A DNA stretch of 13,277 nt from an uncultured Dorea sp. Its GTDB lineage: Bacteria; Bacillota; Clostridia; Lachnospirales; Lachnospiraceae. The stretch lies in NCBI GenBank assembly GCA_910579335.1, contig CAJTUQ010000079.1, positions 1 through 13,277 on the forward strand, given 5' to 3'. The position numbers and the translations under genes were made by a program. Below are positions 1 to 7,317 of the stretch, piece by piece (the stretch's first letter is position 1; each line of letters opens with the position of its first letter). The notes below the pieces were generated by a model. The model was given only the letters and a program-made list of their open reading frames with translations, was not told where the DNA came from and made no database searches.

Positions 1-654
1 GCCAAATAACTGTAATTCTTCTTCGTGCAAAAGAATGGTGTTCTTATTCAGGCAGGTGAACACAACCTCGCTGTCGCTAAGAAGCTTTGCCAGCGGTTTA
101 TAGTGGATTCCCTGCTCCTCCCGCTCCGGCTTAACGCTTCTCGCAAAATAGGAAACCTCCGCTCCGAAAAAATGCAGCGCATCTGCAATCAGGCCTCCGG
201 AATCGCCGATTCCAATCATTCCTACCTTCAGTCCGGTAATCTCGCGCGTCTTTTCTCCCCGAAGCGGAATGCCATACCCGTGCAGTATCTGAATGAGCTG
301 GTAAATTGCATACTCAGCCACCCCTCTGTCACCATAATTGCGCACGCCCTTTACAGTAATACCCTTTGTCCTTGCAAATGCGATATCCACATTGGCGCTC
401 TCCTCCGAATAGAGACTGCATATCATGCCGACATACTCTAACTTCGGGGCCTTCTCCAATATATCCTTTCCCATCTGCGTAGCGAATCCTACAAGTACCG
501 CATCCGCATCCTTAATTCTTTCCGACAACTCTTCGTCATCTTTCGGCTGTTCTTTATAAAACACGACTTCATCCGCATATTCCTTTAATTCTTCTCTTGC
601 CCACCCGACAAGATTGACCGGAGCTGCCGCAACAAGCTTTTTAAATTTTCTCAT
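1..654 (-). CDS. D-isomer-specific 2-hydroxyacid dehydrogenase, C-terminus cut by window edge
   Basis: The visible part is the first 218 residues; the reading frame stays open to base 1. The family oxidises or reduces 2-hydroxy/2-keto acids with NAD(P)H in the cytoplasm. Residues 1-125 look like the substrate-binding half. A nucleotide-binding glycine motif G-x-G-x-x-G lies at about 148-153 (GIGDSGG), followed by a beta strand ending FARS near 170-173. The catalytic Arg/Glu/His lie in the missing part, so the substrate cannot be inferred. The ATG at 654 lies inside the end of the preceding gene (14-base overlap), with AGGAGG about 12 bases upstream, so it is probably translationally coupled as the third gene after argS. 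Its job in a tRNA-related operon is unclear. Family assignment is fairly sure; specific function is unknown. Confidence 0.8.
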   Translation of the reverse strand, partial: MRKFKKLVAAAPVNLVGWAREELKEYADEVVFYKEQPKDDEELSERIKDADAVLVGFATQMGKDILEKAPKLEYVGMICSLYSEESANVDIAFARTKGITVKGVRNYGDRGVAEYAIYQLIQILHGYGIPLRGEKTREITGLKVGMIGIGDSGGLIADALHFFGAEVSYFARSVKPEREEQGIHYKPLAKLLSDSEVVFTCLNKNTILLHEEELQLFG

Positions 655-1819
655 TCTCTTCGATTCCCTCCTCGCAAAGCTTTCTTATTTCTTCCTCACT
701 ACCCGTAAGGGTTCCCTGAACCATTCCCGGTTTTCCGCCGCCTCTGCCTGCAAATGCGTCGTTCAGCCTCTTACTCAGGGGACGGACGTCCGCCGTATGG
801 CTCCCGATTACATACCGGTATCCGCTGTCATCTCTCCCCGCAAACACTCCGCATATCCTAACTCCCCGCAAAAGCACCAGATTCATAAGCTCTCTTGGTG
901 CATTTCCTGAAAGCCCGCTGTCAAATACAAAGGCCGCATCCCCCGATACATCGACTTCCTGCGCCAGATAACCAAGAAGCTTTTGGGAAAGCGAAGCCAG
1001 CCTGCCCTTTGCCGCCGCCTGCTCTTCCTTTAGATACAGCACCGCCTGCGCAATCTCCGTCTCCTTTGCACAAAGCGCAGCGGAGATGGCCTTAGAGTTT
1101 TCGTCCTTCCTGTCATAATCAGAAAGAGCGCGGTATCCGCAGAGCATCGTAAGCCGCTCGCCGCCTTTATAATTCATCATGTTTACCAGCTTAATCAGCC
1201 CGATTTCCCCGGTTCTTTTCACATGGGGAGCACAGCACGCACAGACGTCATAGCCAGGAACCGTCACAATGCGCACCTGCCCCTCGATATCTATCTTGCT
1301 CCTGTATTCCAGGCTTTTTAATTCCTCTTTATCAGGATATGACACCTGAATCCCGATATTTTCAAAAACCGCCCCATTTGCCCGGCGCTCTATTTCCTTC
1401 AGCTGTTCTTTCGTAATAGGCCCGTCAAAATCAAGAGTACAGGAATCCGCTCCAAGATGAAAACCTACATTATTATAGCCGAACCATTCATGGACGATTC
1501 CTGACACGATATGCTCGCCGGAATGCTGCTGCATCTTCCCGAATCGTTCCTCCCAGTTTATTCTCCCATGAACTACGGCGCCCTCCTCAAGCGGCGCCTC
1601 TGTAATGTGATAGACGACATTCTCTTTCTCTCGGACATCCTCCACCTTTATGCCGTCCAGCGTTCCTGTATCCGCATACTGCCCTCCCCCTTCCGGGAAG
1701 AACGCCGTTCTGTCAAGAACTACCCGGTACCTCTCCCCGTCCGGCCGGCAGGAGCATACGACAGCATCAAACTCGTTTAAATGGCTGTCTTCATAAAACA
1801 GCTTTTCCGTCGCTTTCAT
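641..1819 (-). CDS. Alanyl-tRNA editing protein (AlaX-like, with DHHA1 domain)
   Basis: Predicted trans-editing hydrolase that removes wrongly attached amino acids (typically Ser or Gly) from tRNA-Ala in the cytoplasm. At 392 residues it has the long AlaX plan. An N-terminal barrel carries PEGGGQYADTG (about 42-52). The editing core has both zinc-binding pairs, H99-x3-H103 (HSGEH) and C195-x3-H199 (CCAPH). A C-terminal DHHA1 domain has GRGGGKPGMVQG at about 358-369. The aminoacylation domain of AlaS is absent, so this is not a broken alaS. A GTG at 1828 is in frame, but the only Shine-Dalgarno-like stretch (AGAAAGG) lies 2-3 bases from it and about 11 from the ATG at 1819, so I prefer the ATG. 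It sits 35 bases behind argS and overlaps the next gene. Confidence 0.87.
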   Translation of the reverse strand: MKATEKLFYEDSHLNEFDAVVCSCRPDGERYRVVLDRTAFFPEGGGQYADTGTLDGIKVEDVREKENVVYHITEAPLEEGAVVHGRINWEERFGKMQQHSGEHIVSGIVHEWFGYNNVGFHLGADSCTLDFDGPITKEQLKEIERRANGAVFENIGIQVSYPDKEELKSLEYRSKIDIEGQVRIVTVPGYDVCACCAPHVKRTGEIGLIKLVNMMNYKGGERLTMLCGYRALSDYDRKDENSKAISAALCAKETEIAQAVLYLKEEQAAAKGRLASLSQKLLGYLAQEVDVSGDAAFVFDSGLSGNAPRELMNLVLLRGVRICGVFAGRDDSGYRYVIGSHTADVRPLSKRLNDAFAGRGGGKPGMVQGTLTGSEEEIRKLCEEGIEENEKI

Positions 1820-1854
1820 AACTTTCACGCCCTTTCTTTGTATCCGTTTCCTTC

Positions 1855-3621
1855 CTACATCCGCTCCGGAGCCTCAAAACCAAGCACGTCAATGCACGCC
1901 TCTAATATTTCCTTAACAAGAAGCAGCAGCGCCAGATAGCTTTTTTTCGTCTCCTCCTCTTCCTCCGCAAGTATTTTTGTCTCATGGTAGAAGCGGTTAA
2001 ATGCATTTGCCAAATCGTAAATATACGCACAGATTTTATGCGGCGCAAGTTCCTCGTAAGATGCGGCCATTACGTCGTTATATTTAGCGGCCTCCAGCAT
2101 CAGGGCCTTTTCACCGTCACTTTTCGCAGCCGCAATCCGAAGCCCCGCAAGCTCCTTTCCCTCTGCGGCATATTTATTTAAAATAGATTTTATACGCACG
2201 ATTGTATACAGAATGTACGGGCCCGTATTTCCTTCAAAAGACGTAAACCTGTCCACGTCAAACACATAATCCTTCGACGCCTGATTGGACAAATCCCCGT
2301 ACTTAATCGCAGCAAGCCCTACAAGCTTTGCCGTAGCCGCCGCATTTTCCTCCTCCACGGTACGGTTGTCGGTAATCTTTTTATACATCTCCTCTTCAAT
2401 ATCCGCAATCAGGTTCTCCAGGCGCATGATACCGCCTTCTCTCGTCTTAAAAGGCTTTCCGTCCTTTCCATTCATCGTCCCGAACCCAAGAAAAGAAAGC
2501 CCGGTCTCTTCCGGCACGATCCCCGTCTTTTTCGCAGCCCGGAACACCTGGAGGAAATGCAGCTCCTGTCGCTTATCCGCCAGATAAATCACCTTGTTTG
2601 GCTTATAATCCCTCTGGCGCTGCACAAGTGTCGCAAGATCCGTCGTCCCGTAAAGAGAGGCGCCGTCCGACTTCTGCACCATACAGGGCGGAATCTCCTT
2701 TGTATCGCTTTCCTCCTGCACATCAATGACAAGGGCGCCCTGATCAATATGCGCAAACCCTTCCGCCTTCAAACGCTCTATCATGGCAGGAATATCACTC
2801 TGTGCATCGGATTCTCCTTTCCAGAGGTCAAACTCTACATTCAAATTGTCATAATTTTTCTTAAGGTCTGCAACCGACACCTTCATAATATGCTTCCAGA
2901 CAGCCGTATAGCCTTTATGTCCGTTCTGCAGCAGATAAGTCGCATGCAGGGCGGCTTCCCTGTACCCTTCGTCCTCTTTCGCCCTGGCGCTCGCCGTAGG
3001 ATAGATTTCCTCCAGCTCGCCGATGGTAAACGGCGCTTCCTCCGGATATTCTCCTTCAAAAGCATCATCAAAATACGCAAGGGCAGGCTCGCGCTCTTTA
3101 AGCTCCGTAATAATCAGTCCCATCTGATACCCCCAGTCGCCAAGATGGATATCGCCAAGCACCTTATGCCCCATCTTTCTGGCTATGCGCTTCACACTCT
3201 CCCCGATGATTGCAGAGCGCAGATGTCCCACATGAAGCGGCTTCGCCACATTAGGCCCGCCGTAATCTACCACAATCATCTGCGGAGCCGCTGCTTTTTC
3301 AATTCCAAGCCCTTCCGATTCTTTCATGGCGTTCAGGTAAGCGGCGGCGGCCTTTCTGTCAATCTTGATATTAATGAAGCCTGGCTTCACCGCCTCGATT
3401 TCACCAATGTACTCCCTCTCTTGAAGCTTTTCTATCACATCCTCTGCAATCGTAAAAGGAGCCTTGTGATACGCCTTCGCTCCCGCCATTGCTCCGTTGC
3501 ACTGATATTCGCAGAGATCCGGGCGGTTGGAAATCGTAACCTTGGCATAGGACTTCTCATATCCGGCCTTCTCAAAAGCCGCCCCAAGCTCCTCTTCAAT
3601 ACAATCTATAATTTTTTTCAT
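1855..3621 (-). CDS. argS: Arginyl-tRNA synthetase
   Basis: Class I aminoacyl-tRNA synthetase that charges tRNA-Arg with arginine using ATP in the cytoplasm. The 588-residue length is usual for the family. The order of domains is an N-terminal Arg-tRNA-synthetase additional domain (about 1-85), a Rossmann catalytic domain with the HIGH-type signature HVGH at 130-133 inside GGPNVAKPLHVGHLRSA, and a degenerate KMSKS position occupied by KTREGG (392-397), as is common in ArgS. A DALR anticodon-binding domain closes the protein, ending FEAPERM. The ATG at 3621 has a strong AGGAGG seven to eight bases upstream. It is the first gene of a three-gene minus-strand unit and faces away from the rubredoxin gene. 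No T-box leader is visible; the upstream region is short. Identification is secure. Confidence 0.97.
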   Translation of the reverse strand: MKKIIDCIEEELGAAFEKAGYEKSYAKVTISNRPDLCEYQCNGAMAGAKAYHKAPFTIAEDVIEKLQEREYIGEIEAVKPGFINIKIDRKAAAAYLNAMKESEGLGIEKAAAPQMIVVDYGGPNVAKPLHVGHLRSAIIGESVKRIARKMGHKVLGDIHLGDWGYQMGLIITELKEREPALAYFDDAFEGEYPEEAPFTIGELEEIYPTASARAKEDEGYREAALHATYLLQNGHKGYTAVWKHIMKVSVADLKKNYDNLNVEFDLWKGESDAQSDIPAMIERLKAEGFAHIDQGALVIDVQEESDTKEIPPCMVQKSDGASLYGTTDLATLVQRQRDYKPNKVIYLADKRQELHFLQVFRAAKKTGIVPEETGLSFLGFGTMNGKDGKPFKTREGGIMRLENLIADIEEEMYKKITDNRTVEEENAAATAKLVGLAAIKYGDLSNQASKDYVFDVDRFTSFEGNTGPYILYTIVRIKSILNKYAAEGKELAGLRIAAAKSDGEKALMLEAAKYNDVMAASYEELAPHKICAYIYDLANAFNRFYHETKILAEEEEETKKSYLALLLLVKEILEACIDVLGFEAPERM

Positions 3622-3668
3622 AGGTATTCCTCCTGATTTAAAATTCTTTTATACTAATAATTTATCGT

Positions 3669-3674
3669 ATTATA
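3669..3674 (-). promoter_or_regulatory. Candidate -10 element for the argS operon
   Basis: Read on the minus strand this is a perfect TATAAT, about 48 bases upstream of the argS ATG. No good -35 hexamer sits 16-18 bases further upstream, so the call rests on the -10 and its location in the divergent intergenic region. The region is AT-rich and chance matches are likely. Confidence 0.3.
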
Positions 3675-3700
3675 TTTTTTCAAAAAAGTCCATACTATTA

Positions 3701-3729
3701 TTGCCAAATCTTGCATCACATGCTAATAT
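3701..3729 (+). promoter_or_regulatory. Sigma-A-type promoter for the rubredoxin-nfo unit
   Basis: TTGCCA at 3701-3706 serves as -35 and TAATAT at 3724-3729 as -10, separated by 17 bases. A TG at 3721-3722 makes it an extended -10 (TGnTAATAT). Transcription would begin near 3736, leaving a leader of about 40 bases before the ATG at 3777. A 12-base palindrome and a second inverted repeat overlap the -10 and start region, which suggests regulation. Confidence 0.65.
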
Positions 3730-3746
3730 ATTAGTAACAATTACTA
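3723..3746. promoter_or_regulatory. Operator-like inverted repeats over the rubredoxin promoter
   Basis: Two symmetric elements abut. CTAATATATTAG at 3723-3734 is a perfect 12-base palindrome covering the -10. TAGTAA (3732-3737) and TTACTA (3741-3746) form an inverted repeat around CAA at the predicted transcription start. This is where a repressor would block RNA polymerase. No regulator is named: the elements match neither the Fur/PerR 7-1-7 consensus nor any other site I can identify with confidence. The AT-rich context raises the chance of accidental symmetry. Confidence 0.4.
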
Positions 3747-3776
3747 TTATTGTCTGTTTACTGAAAGGAGAAAATA

Positions 3777-4457
3777 ATGAACAAAAAGGTCTTCCGCAAT
3801 CTATCCTATGGCGTATATGTTGTTTCTACTCTAGACGGAGAAAGACATACCGGCTGCGTAGTCAACAGCATTATGCAGATAACTTCCTCGCCAGCTGCCA
3901 TAGCGCTCAGCATGAACCACGACAATTTCACAAATTCCTGCATTCAATCCAGCGGCCAGTTTGCCGTCTCTATCCTTTCTGAGCATTCTGACCCTTCCTT
4001 AATCGGCCAGTTTGGATTCCAGTCCGGAAAAACCGTTAACAAATTCGAAAACATAGACTTTCACATAAAAGAAGGGCTTCCCGTACTTAACGACTGCTGC
4101 GGATACATGATCTGTAAGGTTGTCGACAAGATGGAAACCTCCTCCCACACCGTTTTTTTAGGTGAAGTGATTGATGGGGATACAATTGGCACCTCACCGG
4201 CTATGACTTATGCCTATTACCATAATGTAGTCAAAGGAAAGAGCCCCAAAAACGCTCCAACTTATATTGACGAACAAGAAAACACCCCTGAAGAAACCGC
4301 TTCCTTGCAGGAACCCGTTTCTCCAAAATGGGTCTGCGGAGTCTGCGGCTATGTATACGAGGGCTCCATTCCGTTTTCAGACCTCCCGGACTCTTACATA
4401 TGCCCGATTTGCCGCCAAAGCAAAGACAAATTCGTGCAGAAACAGGGCGGCTTGTAA
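3777..4457 (+). CDS. High-molecular-weight rubredoxin (flavin reductase-like domain plus rubredoxin)
   Basis: A 226-residue fusion. Residues 1 to about 165 match the FMN-binding flavin reductase-like split-barrel family, with the characteristic ending TYAYYHNVVKGKSPKNAPTY (144-163). After a linker rich in Glu, Thr and Pro (about 164-183), a compact rubredoxin domain carries both iron-binding knuckles, C187-x2-C190 in CGVCGYVYEG and C209-x2-C212 in CPIC. In Moorella this type (Hrb) passes electrons from NADH to a flavodiiron protein that reduces NO or O2, so a role in oxygen or nitric-oxide defence is likely. No flavodiiron gene is next to it. AAAGGAG lies about six bases before the ATG. It is followed 39 bases later by nfo on the same strand. 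Confidence 0.9.
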   Translation: MNKKVFRNLSYGVYVVSTLDGERHTGCVVNSIMQITSSPAAIALSMNHDNFTNSCIQSSGQFAVSILSEHSDPSLIGQFGFQSGKTVNKFENIDFHIKEGLPVLNDCCGYMICKVVDKMETSSHTVFLGEVIDGDTIGTSPAMTYAYYHNVVKGKSPKNAPTYIDEQENTPEETASLQEPVSPKWVCGVCGYVYEGSIPFSDLPDSYICPICRQSKDKFVQKQGGL

Positions 4458-4496
4458 AGAAAGCCCTCTGAAAATAATAAAAAAGGAGTTAATAGT

Positions 4497-5399
4497 ATGA
4501 AAATAGGTTCTCATGTAGGAATGAGTGGAAAAGCCATGCTGCTTGGCTCGGCAAAGGAAGCCGTATCTTACGGCGCCAACACTTTTATGTTCTATACCGG
4601 TGCGCCTCAAAATACAAGGCGCAAGGATATTAAGGAGCTGAATATCGACGCTGCCTGGGCTTATATGGAAGAGCACGGTATCAGCGAAATCCTCGTTCAC
4701 GCTCCGTATATCATCAACCTCGGCAATGCTGTCAAACCCGAAACCTATGAGCTTGCGGTTAATTTTCTGCGCACCGAGATTGAACGTACGCTAAGCTGCA
4801 AAAGCAAAGTTTTAATCCTCCACCCCGGCGCCCATGTCGGCGAAGGGACGGATACCGGAACCCGCCAAATCATCAACGGGTTAAACGAAGTACTGACAAG
4901 AGAGACAAATCTATATGTCGCACTTGAGACAATGGCCGGAAAGGGTTCGGAAGTCGGGCGTTCCTTTGAGGAGCTGGCGCGCATCTATGACGGGGTCGCA
5001 TATAATGATAAGCTCCGCGTATGCTTTGACACCTGCCATACCCACGACAGCGGTTATGACATCATCCGCGATTTTGACGGCGTTATCAACGAATTTGACA
5101 AAATCATCGGCAAAGAACAGATTGCCGTATTCCATATTAATGACAGCAAAAATCCCAGAGGCGCCAAAAAAGACCGCCATGAAAATCTGGGCTTCGGTGA
5201 GATAGGTTTTCCTGCGCTCTCGTATATTGTACATCATCCGGATTTCAAAGAAATACCGAAGATACTTGAGACGCCTTATATCCCTTCACCGACAAACCCG
5301 AAGAAATCTTATGCCCCGTATAAATATGAGATTGCAATGCTACTTAATGATAAATTTGATCCGGATGTAAAAGAAAAGATTATTGCAGAGAATGAGTAG
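4497..5399 (+). CDS. nfo: Deoxyribonuclease IV (AP endonuclease)
   Basis: TIM-barrel endonuclease that cuts DNA 5' of abasic sites and some oxidised bases during base excision repair. The length (300 residues) is usual. All nine expected metal ligands are visible: H68 (VHAPY), H109 (LHPG), E144 (ALETMAG), D178 and H181 (FDTCHTHDSGYD), H213 (FHINDSK), D226 and H228 (KDRHENLGFG), and E258 (ILETP). The protein opens with the family start MKIGSHVGMSG. An AAGGAG Shine-Dalgarno stands about nine bases before the ATG. Only 39 bases separate it from the rubredoxin gene, with no promoter or convincing terminator between, so the two are probably co-transcribed. Identification is secure. Confidence 0.96.
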   Translation: MKIGSHVGMSGKAMLLGSAKEAVSYGANTFMFYTGAPQNTRRKDIKELNIDAAWAYMEEHGISEILVHAPYIINLGNAVKPETYELAVNFLRTEIERTLSCKSKVLILHPGAHVGEGTDTGTRQIINGLNEVLTRETNLYVALETMAGKGSEVGRSFEELARIYDGVAYNDKLRVCFDTCHTHDSGYDIIRDFDGVINEFDKIIGKEQIAVFHINDSKNPRGAKKDRHENLGFGEIGFPALSYIVHHPDFKEIPKILETPYIPSPTNPKKSYAPYKYEIAMLLNDKFDPDVKEKIIAENE

Positions 5400-5409
5400 A
5401 AACTATAAG

Positions 5410-5461
5410 CAGCACAGGATGTACGGCCGTCCAAAGCGAACCGGCTTCACATTCTGTGCTG
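5410..5461. terminator. Large hairpin at the convergent junction, possible two-way terminator
   Basis: CAGCACAGGATGT (5410-5422) pairs with ACATTCTGTGCTG (5449-5461) over 13 positions with one G-U pair. The 26-base loop holds a further GCCG/CGGC pairing (5426-5429 with 5442-5445) and an 8-base palindrome ACGGCCGT. It lies between nfo and the oppositely facing dehydrogenase gene, where a shared terminator is expected. The stem is strong, but neither side has a clean T-run: only GTTT follows on the plus strand. A standard intrinsic terminator is therefore not certain. The rest of 5400-5485 holds nothing else I can identify. Confidence 0.5.
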
Positions 5462-5485
5462 TTTCCGACATTTCTCATTGTTTTA

Positions 5486-6544
5486 TTATTCCCCAATCAC
5501 TCCCATGATCTTTATATAATCCTCTGTTTTATCCCTCATAATCTCAAACCCTTCCGACAGCTCTTCCAGCGAAACCCTGTGGGAAATAAGCCGCTCCGGC
5601 GAAAAGGCGCCGCAAGAGAGCCGCTCCATCACATAATGCCAGTCGTCATCCGGTTTTCCTGTAAACGAAGAATTCCACGTTCCCATGACCGTAAGCTGGT
5701 TTCTCAGTATCTTCCAATAGACATCCCTGGGAAAAGCGATATCAGAAAAAGGGTTTCCCATCAGGCACACCCTTCCGGACATTGCTGCCAAATCGACCGC
5801 CTGAGAAATCGTCCCATTTCTCCCTACACATTCAAAAAAAACATCTGCACCTGCGCCGCCCGTACGCTCCATAAGCCATCTGCCCGCATCCTCTCTGCGG
5901 CTGTCGCAGAAATTATCTTCCGGCAGCCCTTCTTTAAGAACCGTCTCCTTCTGAAAGGCCTTATTGCCAATTACAAAAATATTTTTAAAACCTGCCTCCT
6001 TAAGGAACAGAACAAGCAAAAGCCCGATGGTTCCAAGTCCGCAGACCGCTATCTTATCTTCCATGTGCGGCCTCGCCCTCCTCATGGCATGGACCGCTAC
6101 CGCCATCGGCTCCAGCATTGCAGCCGCCTCAAAAGAAACGGCTTTTGGCAGTTCAATCAGGTTCGCCGCAGGAACCGCCGCATATTCTGCAAAACCGCCG
6201 TCCCTTCTCGAACCAAGATAATCATAGTTCCTGCACAGCTCATACGTTTCCCTCCGGCATGCGGCACATGTCTTGCATGGAATAAGCGGAAATACGCCGA
6301 CACGTTTATTAAGAAGATGTTCGTCCGCCTTTTTTCCGACCGCCTCTACCACTCCCGCAAACTCATGTCCCGGAATCAAGGGCATCCGGTGCGTGCCGTT
6401 CTGATAAATTCTTGGGATATCCGAGCCGCAGATGCCGCAGGCCTTGACCTTAACCAGCACCTCTTCTGCATCAGGCCGGGGCCTTTTTACATCCTTTAGC
6501 TCAATATCTTTGATGTCCCGCAATACATATGCTTTCATACGCAT
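5486..6544 (-). CDS. Zinc-dependent polyol-phosphate dehydrogenase (GatD/TarJ-like)
   Basis: A 352-residue medium-chain dehydrogenase, expected to interconvert a ketose phosphate and a polyol phosphate with NAD(P)H. The catalytic zinc ligands are C39 (GICGSD), H60-E61 (PGHEF) and probably E145 (MLEPM). The structural zinc site is C90, C93, C96 and C104. The Rossmann motif is GLGTIG at 169-174. Segments such as SDIPRIYQNG and LGSRRDGGFAEY closely resemble galactitol-1-phosphate dehydrogenase. The neighbouring TarI-type cytidylyltransferase argues instead for a TarJ-like role, making a pentitol 5-phosphate. The ATG at 6544 has GGAG eight bases upstream, and the start overlaps the cytidylyltransferase stop by ten bases. 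It is the last gene of the polysaccharide operon. Family is certain; substrate is inferred. Confidence 0.88.
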   Translation of the reverse strand: MRMKAYVLRDIKDIELKDVKRPRPDAEEVLVKVKACGICGSDIPRIYQNGTHRMPLIPGHEFAGVVEAVGKKADEHLLNKRVGVFPLIPCKTCAACRRETYELCRNYDYLGSRRDGGFAEYAAVPAANLIELPKAVSFEAAAMLEPMAVAVHAMRRARPHMEDKIAVCGLGTIGLLLVLFLKEAGFKNIFVIGNKAFQKETVLKEGLPEDNFCDSRREDAGRWLMERTGGAGADVFFECVGRNGTISQAVDLAAMSGRVCLMGNPFSDIAFPRDVYWKILRNQLTVMGTWNSSFTGKPDDDWHYVMERLSCGAFSPERLISHRVSLEELSEGFEIMRDKTEDYIKIMGVIGE

Positions 6545-7284
6545 CCCCCCGTCTCCTTCTGCTTCCGGAAGTATTTTAAATCCGCCTTTGTCGTAATCTT
6601 AAAATTATTCTCGTCTCCCGGTATCATGGCAACATCCATCCCCGCTAAGACCGCCGGTTCCGTAGAGCCTTTGATTCTGCAAATCCCATCCGGCATAAGG
6701 CGCAGATTGGCCGCATAATATTTGTCAAATAAAAATGCTTCCGGCGCTTGTCCGGCAAACACCTTCTCTCTGTCAAGCAGCTTTGATACCCGTCCGCCGT
6801 CCTCGCTCAGATAAACCGTATCCTTCATAGGAAGGACGGGCATCACCCCGTCATGCTTTTTTAGAGCCTTAAAGCAATCTGTCACCTGTTCCTTAGACAG
6901 ATTGGGACGCACCGCATCATGAATGAGCACCGCGCCGGAAGCCAAGCGCTCAGGGTTTTCTCCCGCCAGGCCGCAGAAAACATCCCCCATCCTTCCTTTC
7001 AAATCCGCAAGCGCATGAAAAACAGAGGACTGCCGCTCAGTCCCCGGTTTGGAAAATCCGCATATCTTTTCTGCATTCAAGCCGTTTTCCTTCACATCAT
7101 CCAGAATAACTTTTCTCCACTCTTCCTCCGCTACGATTTGTACCACATCTATCATCGGATGTGCGAGCAGTGTTTCCAGACAGTAGGTAATCAGCATTTT
7201 CCCTGACACCCGGATATACTGCTTAGGAATGTCCGCGCCCATGCGCAGCCCCATGCCGCCGGATAATAATACTGCCGCTTTCAT
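6535..7284 (-). CDS. IspD/TarI-family cytidylyltransferase, probably pentitol-phosphate
   Basis: A 249-residue nucleotidyltransferase that should join CMP from CTP to a sugar-alcohol phosphate, giving a CDP-polyol. Family motifs are the N-terminal nucleotide loop LSGGMGLRMGADIPKQY (7-23), PGTERQSSV (80-88), IHDAVRP (121-127), MKDTVYL, and FKITTKADL near the end (228-236). IspD of the isoprenoid MEP pathway shares the fold, but its usual TDDAS segment is replaced here by GSTEPAVLAG (206-215). The partner gene, overlapping by ten bases, is a polyol-phosphate dehydrogenase as in tarI-tarJ pairs. I therefore favour synthesis of CDP-ribitol or another CDP-pentitol. The ATG at 7284 follows a GGGGGA-like site. 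IspD itself remains an alternative. Confidence 0.82.
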   Translation of the reverse strand: MKAAVLLSGGMGLRMGADIPKQYIRVSGKMLITYCLETLLAHPMIDVVQIVAEEEWRKVILDDVKENGLNAEKICGFSKPGTERQSSVFHALADLKGRMGDVFCGLAGENPERLASGAVLIHDAVRPNLSKEQVTDCFKALKKHDGVMPVLPMKDTVYLSEDGGRVSKLLDREKVFAGQAPEAFLFDKYYAANLRLMPDGICRIKGSTEPAVLAGMDVAMIPGDENNFKITTKADLKYFRKQKETGGCV

Positions 7285-7317
7285 AGGCTTTGTCCCCCGT
7301 ATTACATAATATAGATA

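Larger units (their letters stand above)
3693..3752 (+). repeat. 11-base direct repeat flanking the promoter
   Basis: TACTATTATTG occurs exactly at 3693-3703 and again at 3742-3752, with starts 49 bases apart. The first copy overlaps the -35 hexamer and the second lies just past the predicted transcription start. The two could be paired binding sites for one regulator, but the sequence is simple and AT-rich. Confidence 0.5.

Noticed and set aside
641..1819. Truncated alaS pseudogene
   Set aside because: The frame is intact, keeps both zinc-binding pairs and a complete DHHA1 end, and has the normal length of stand-alone long AlaX proteins.
2557..3636. Long open frame on the plus strand opposite argS
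   Set aside because: It lies entirely antisense to a secure argS, has no recognisable domain, and its composition is what the complement of a codon-biased gene gives.
3622..3776. T-box riboswitch leader for argS
   Set aside because: The 155-base shared region is too short once the divergent promoter is accounted for, and no T-box consensus or terminator-antiterminator pair is visible on the minus strand.
4444..4467. Small hairpin between the rubredoxin gene and nfo
   Set aside because: Only short, mutually exclusive stems (AGGGC/GCCCT or GGCTT/AAGCC) form, and what follows on the plus strand is an A-rich stretch with no T-run.
5456..6499. Long open frame on the plus strand opposite the zinc dehydrogenase
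   Set aside because: Antisense to a well-supported gene with all zinc ligands; the product is rich in Arg, Pro and His with no family resemblance.
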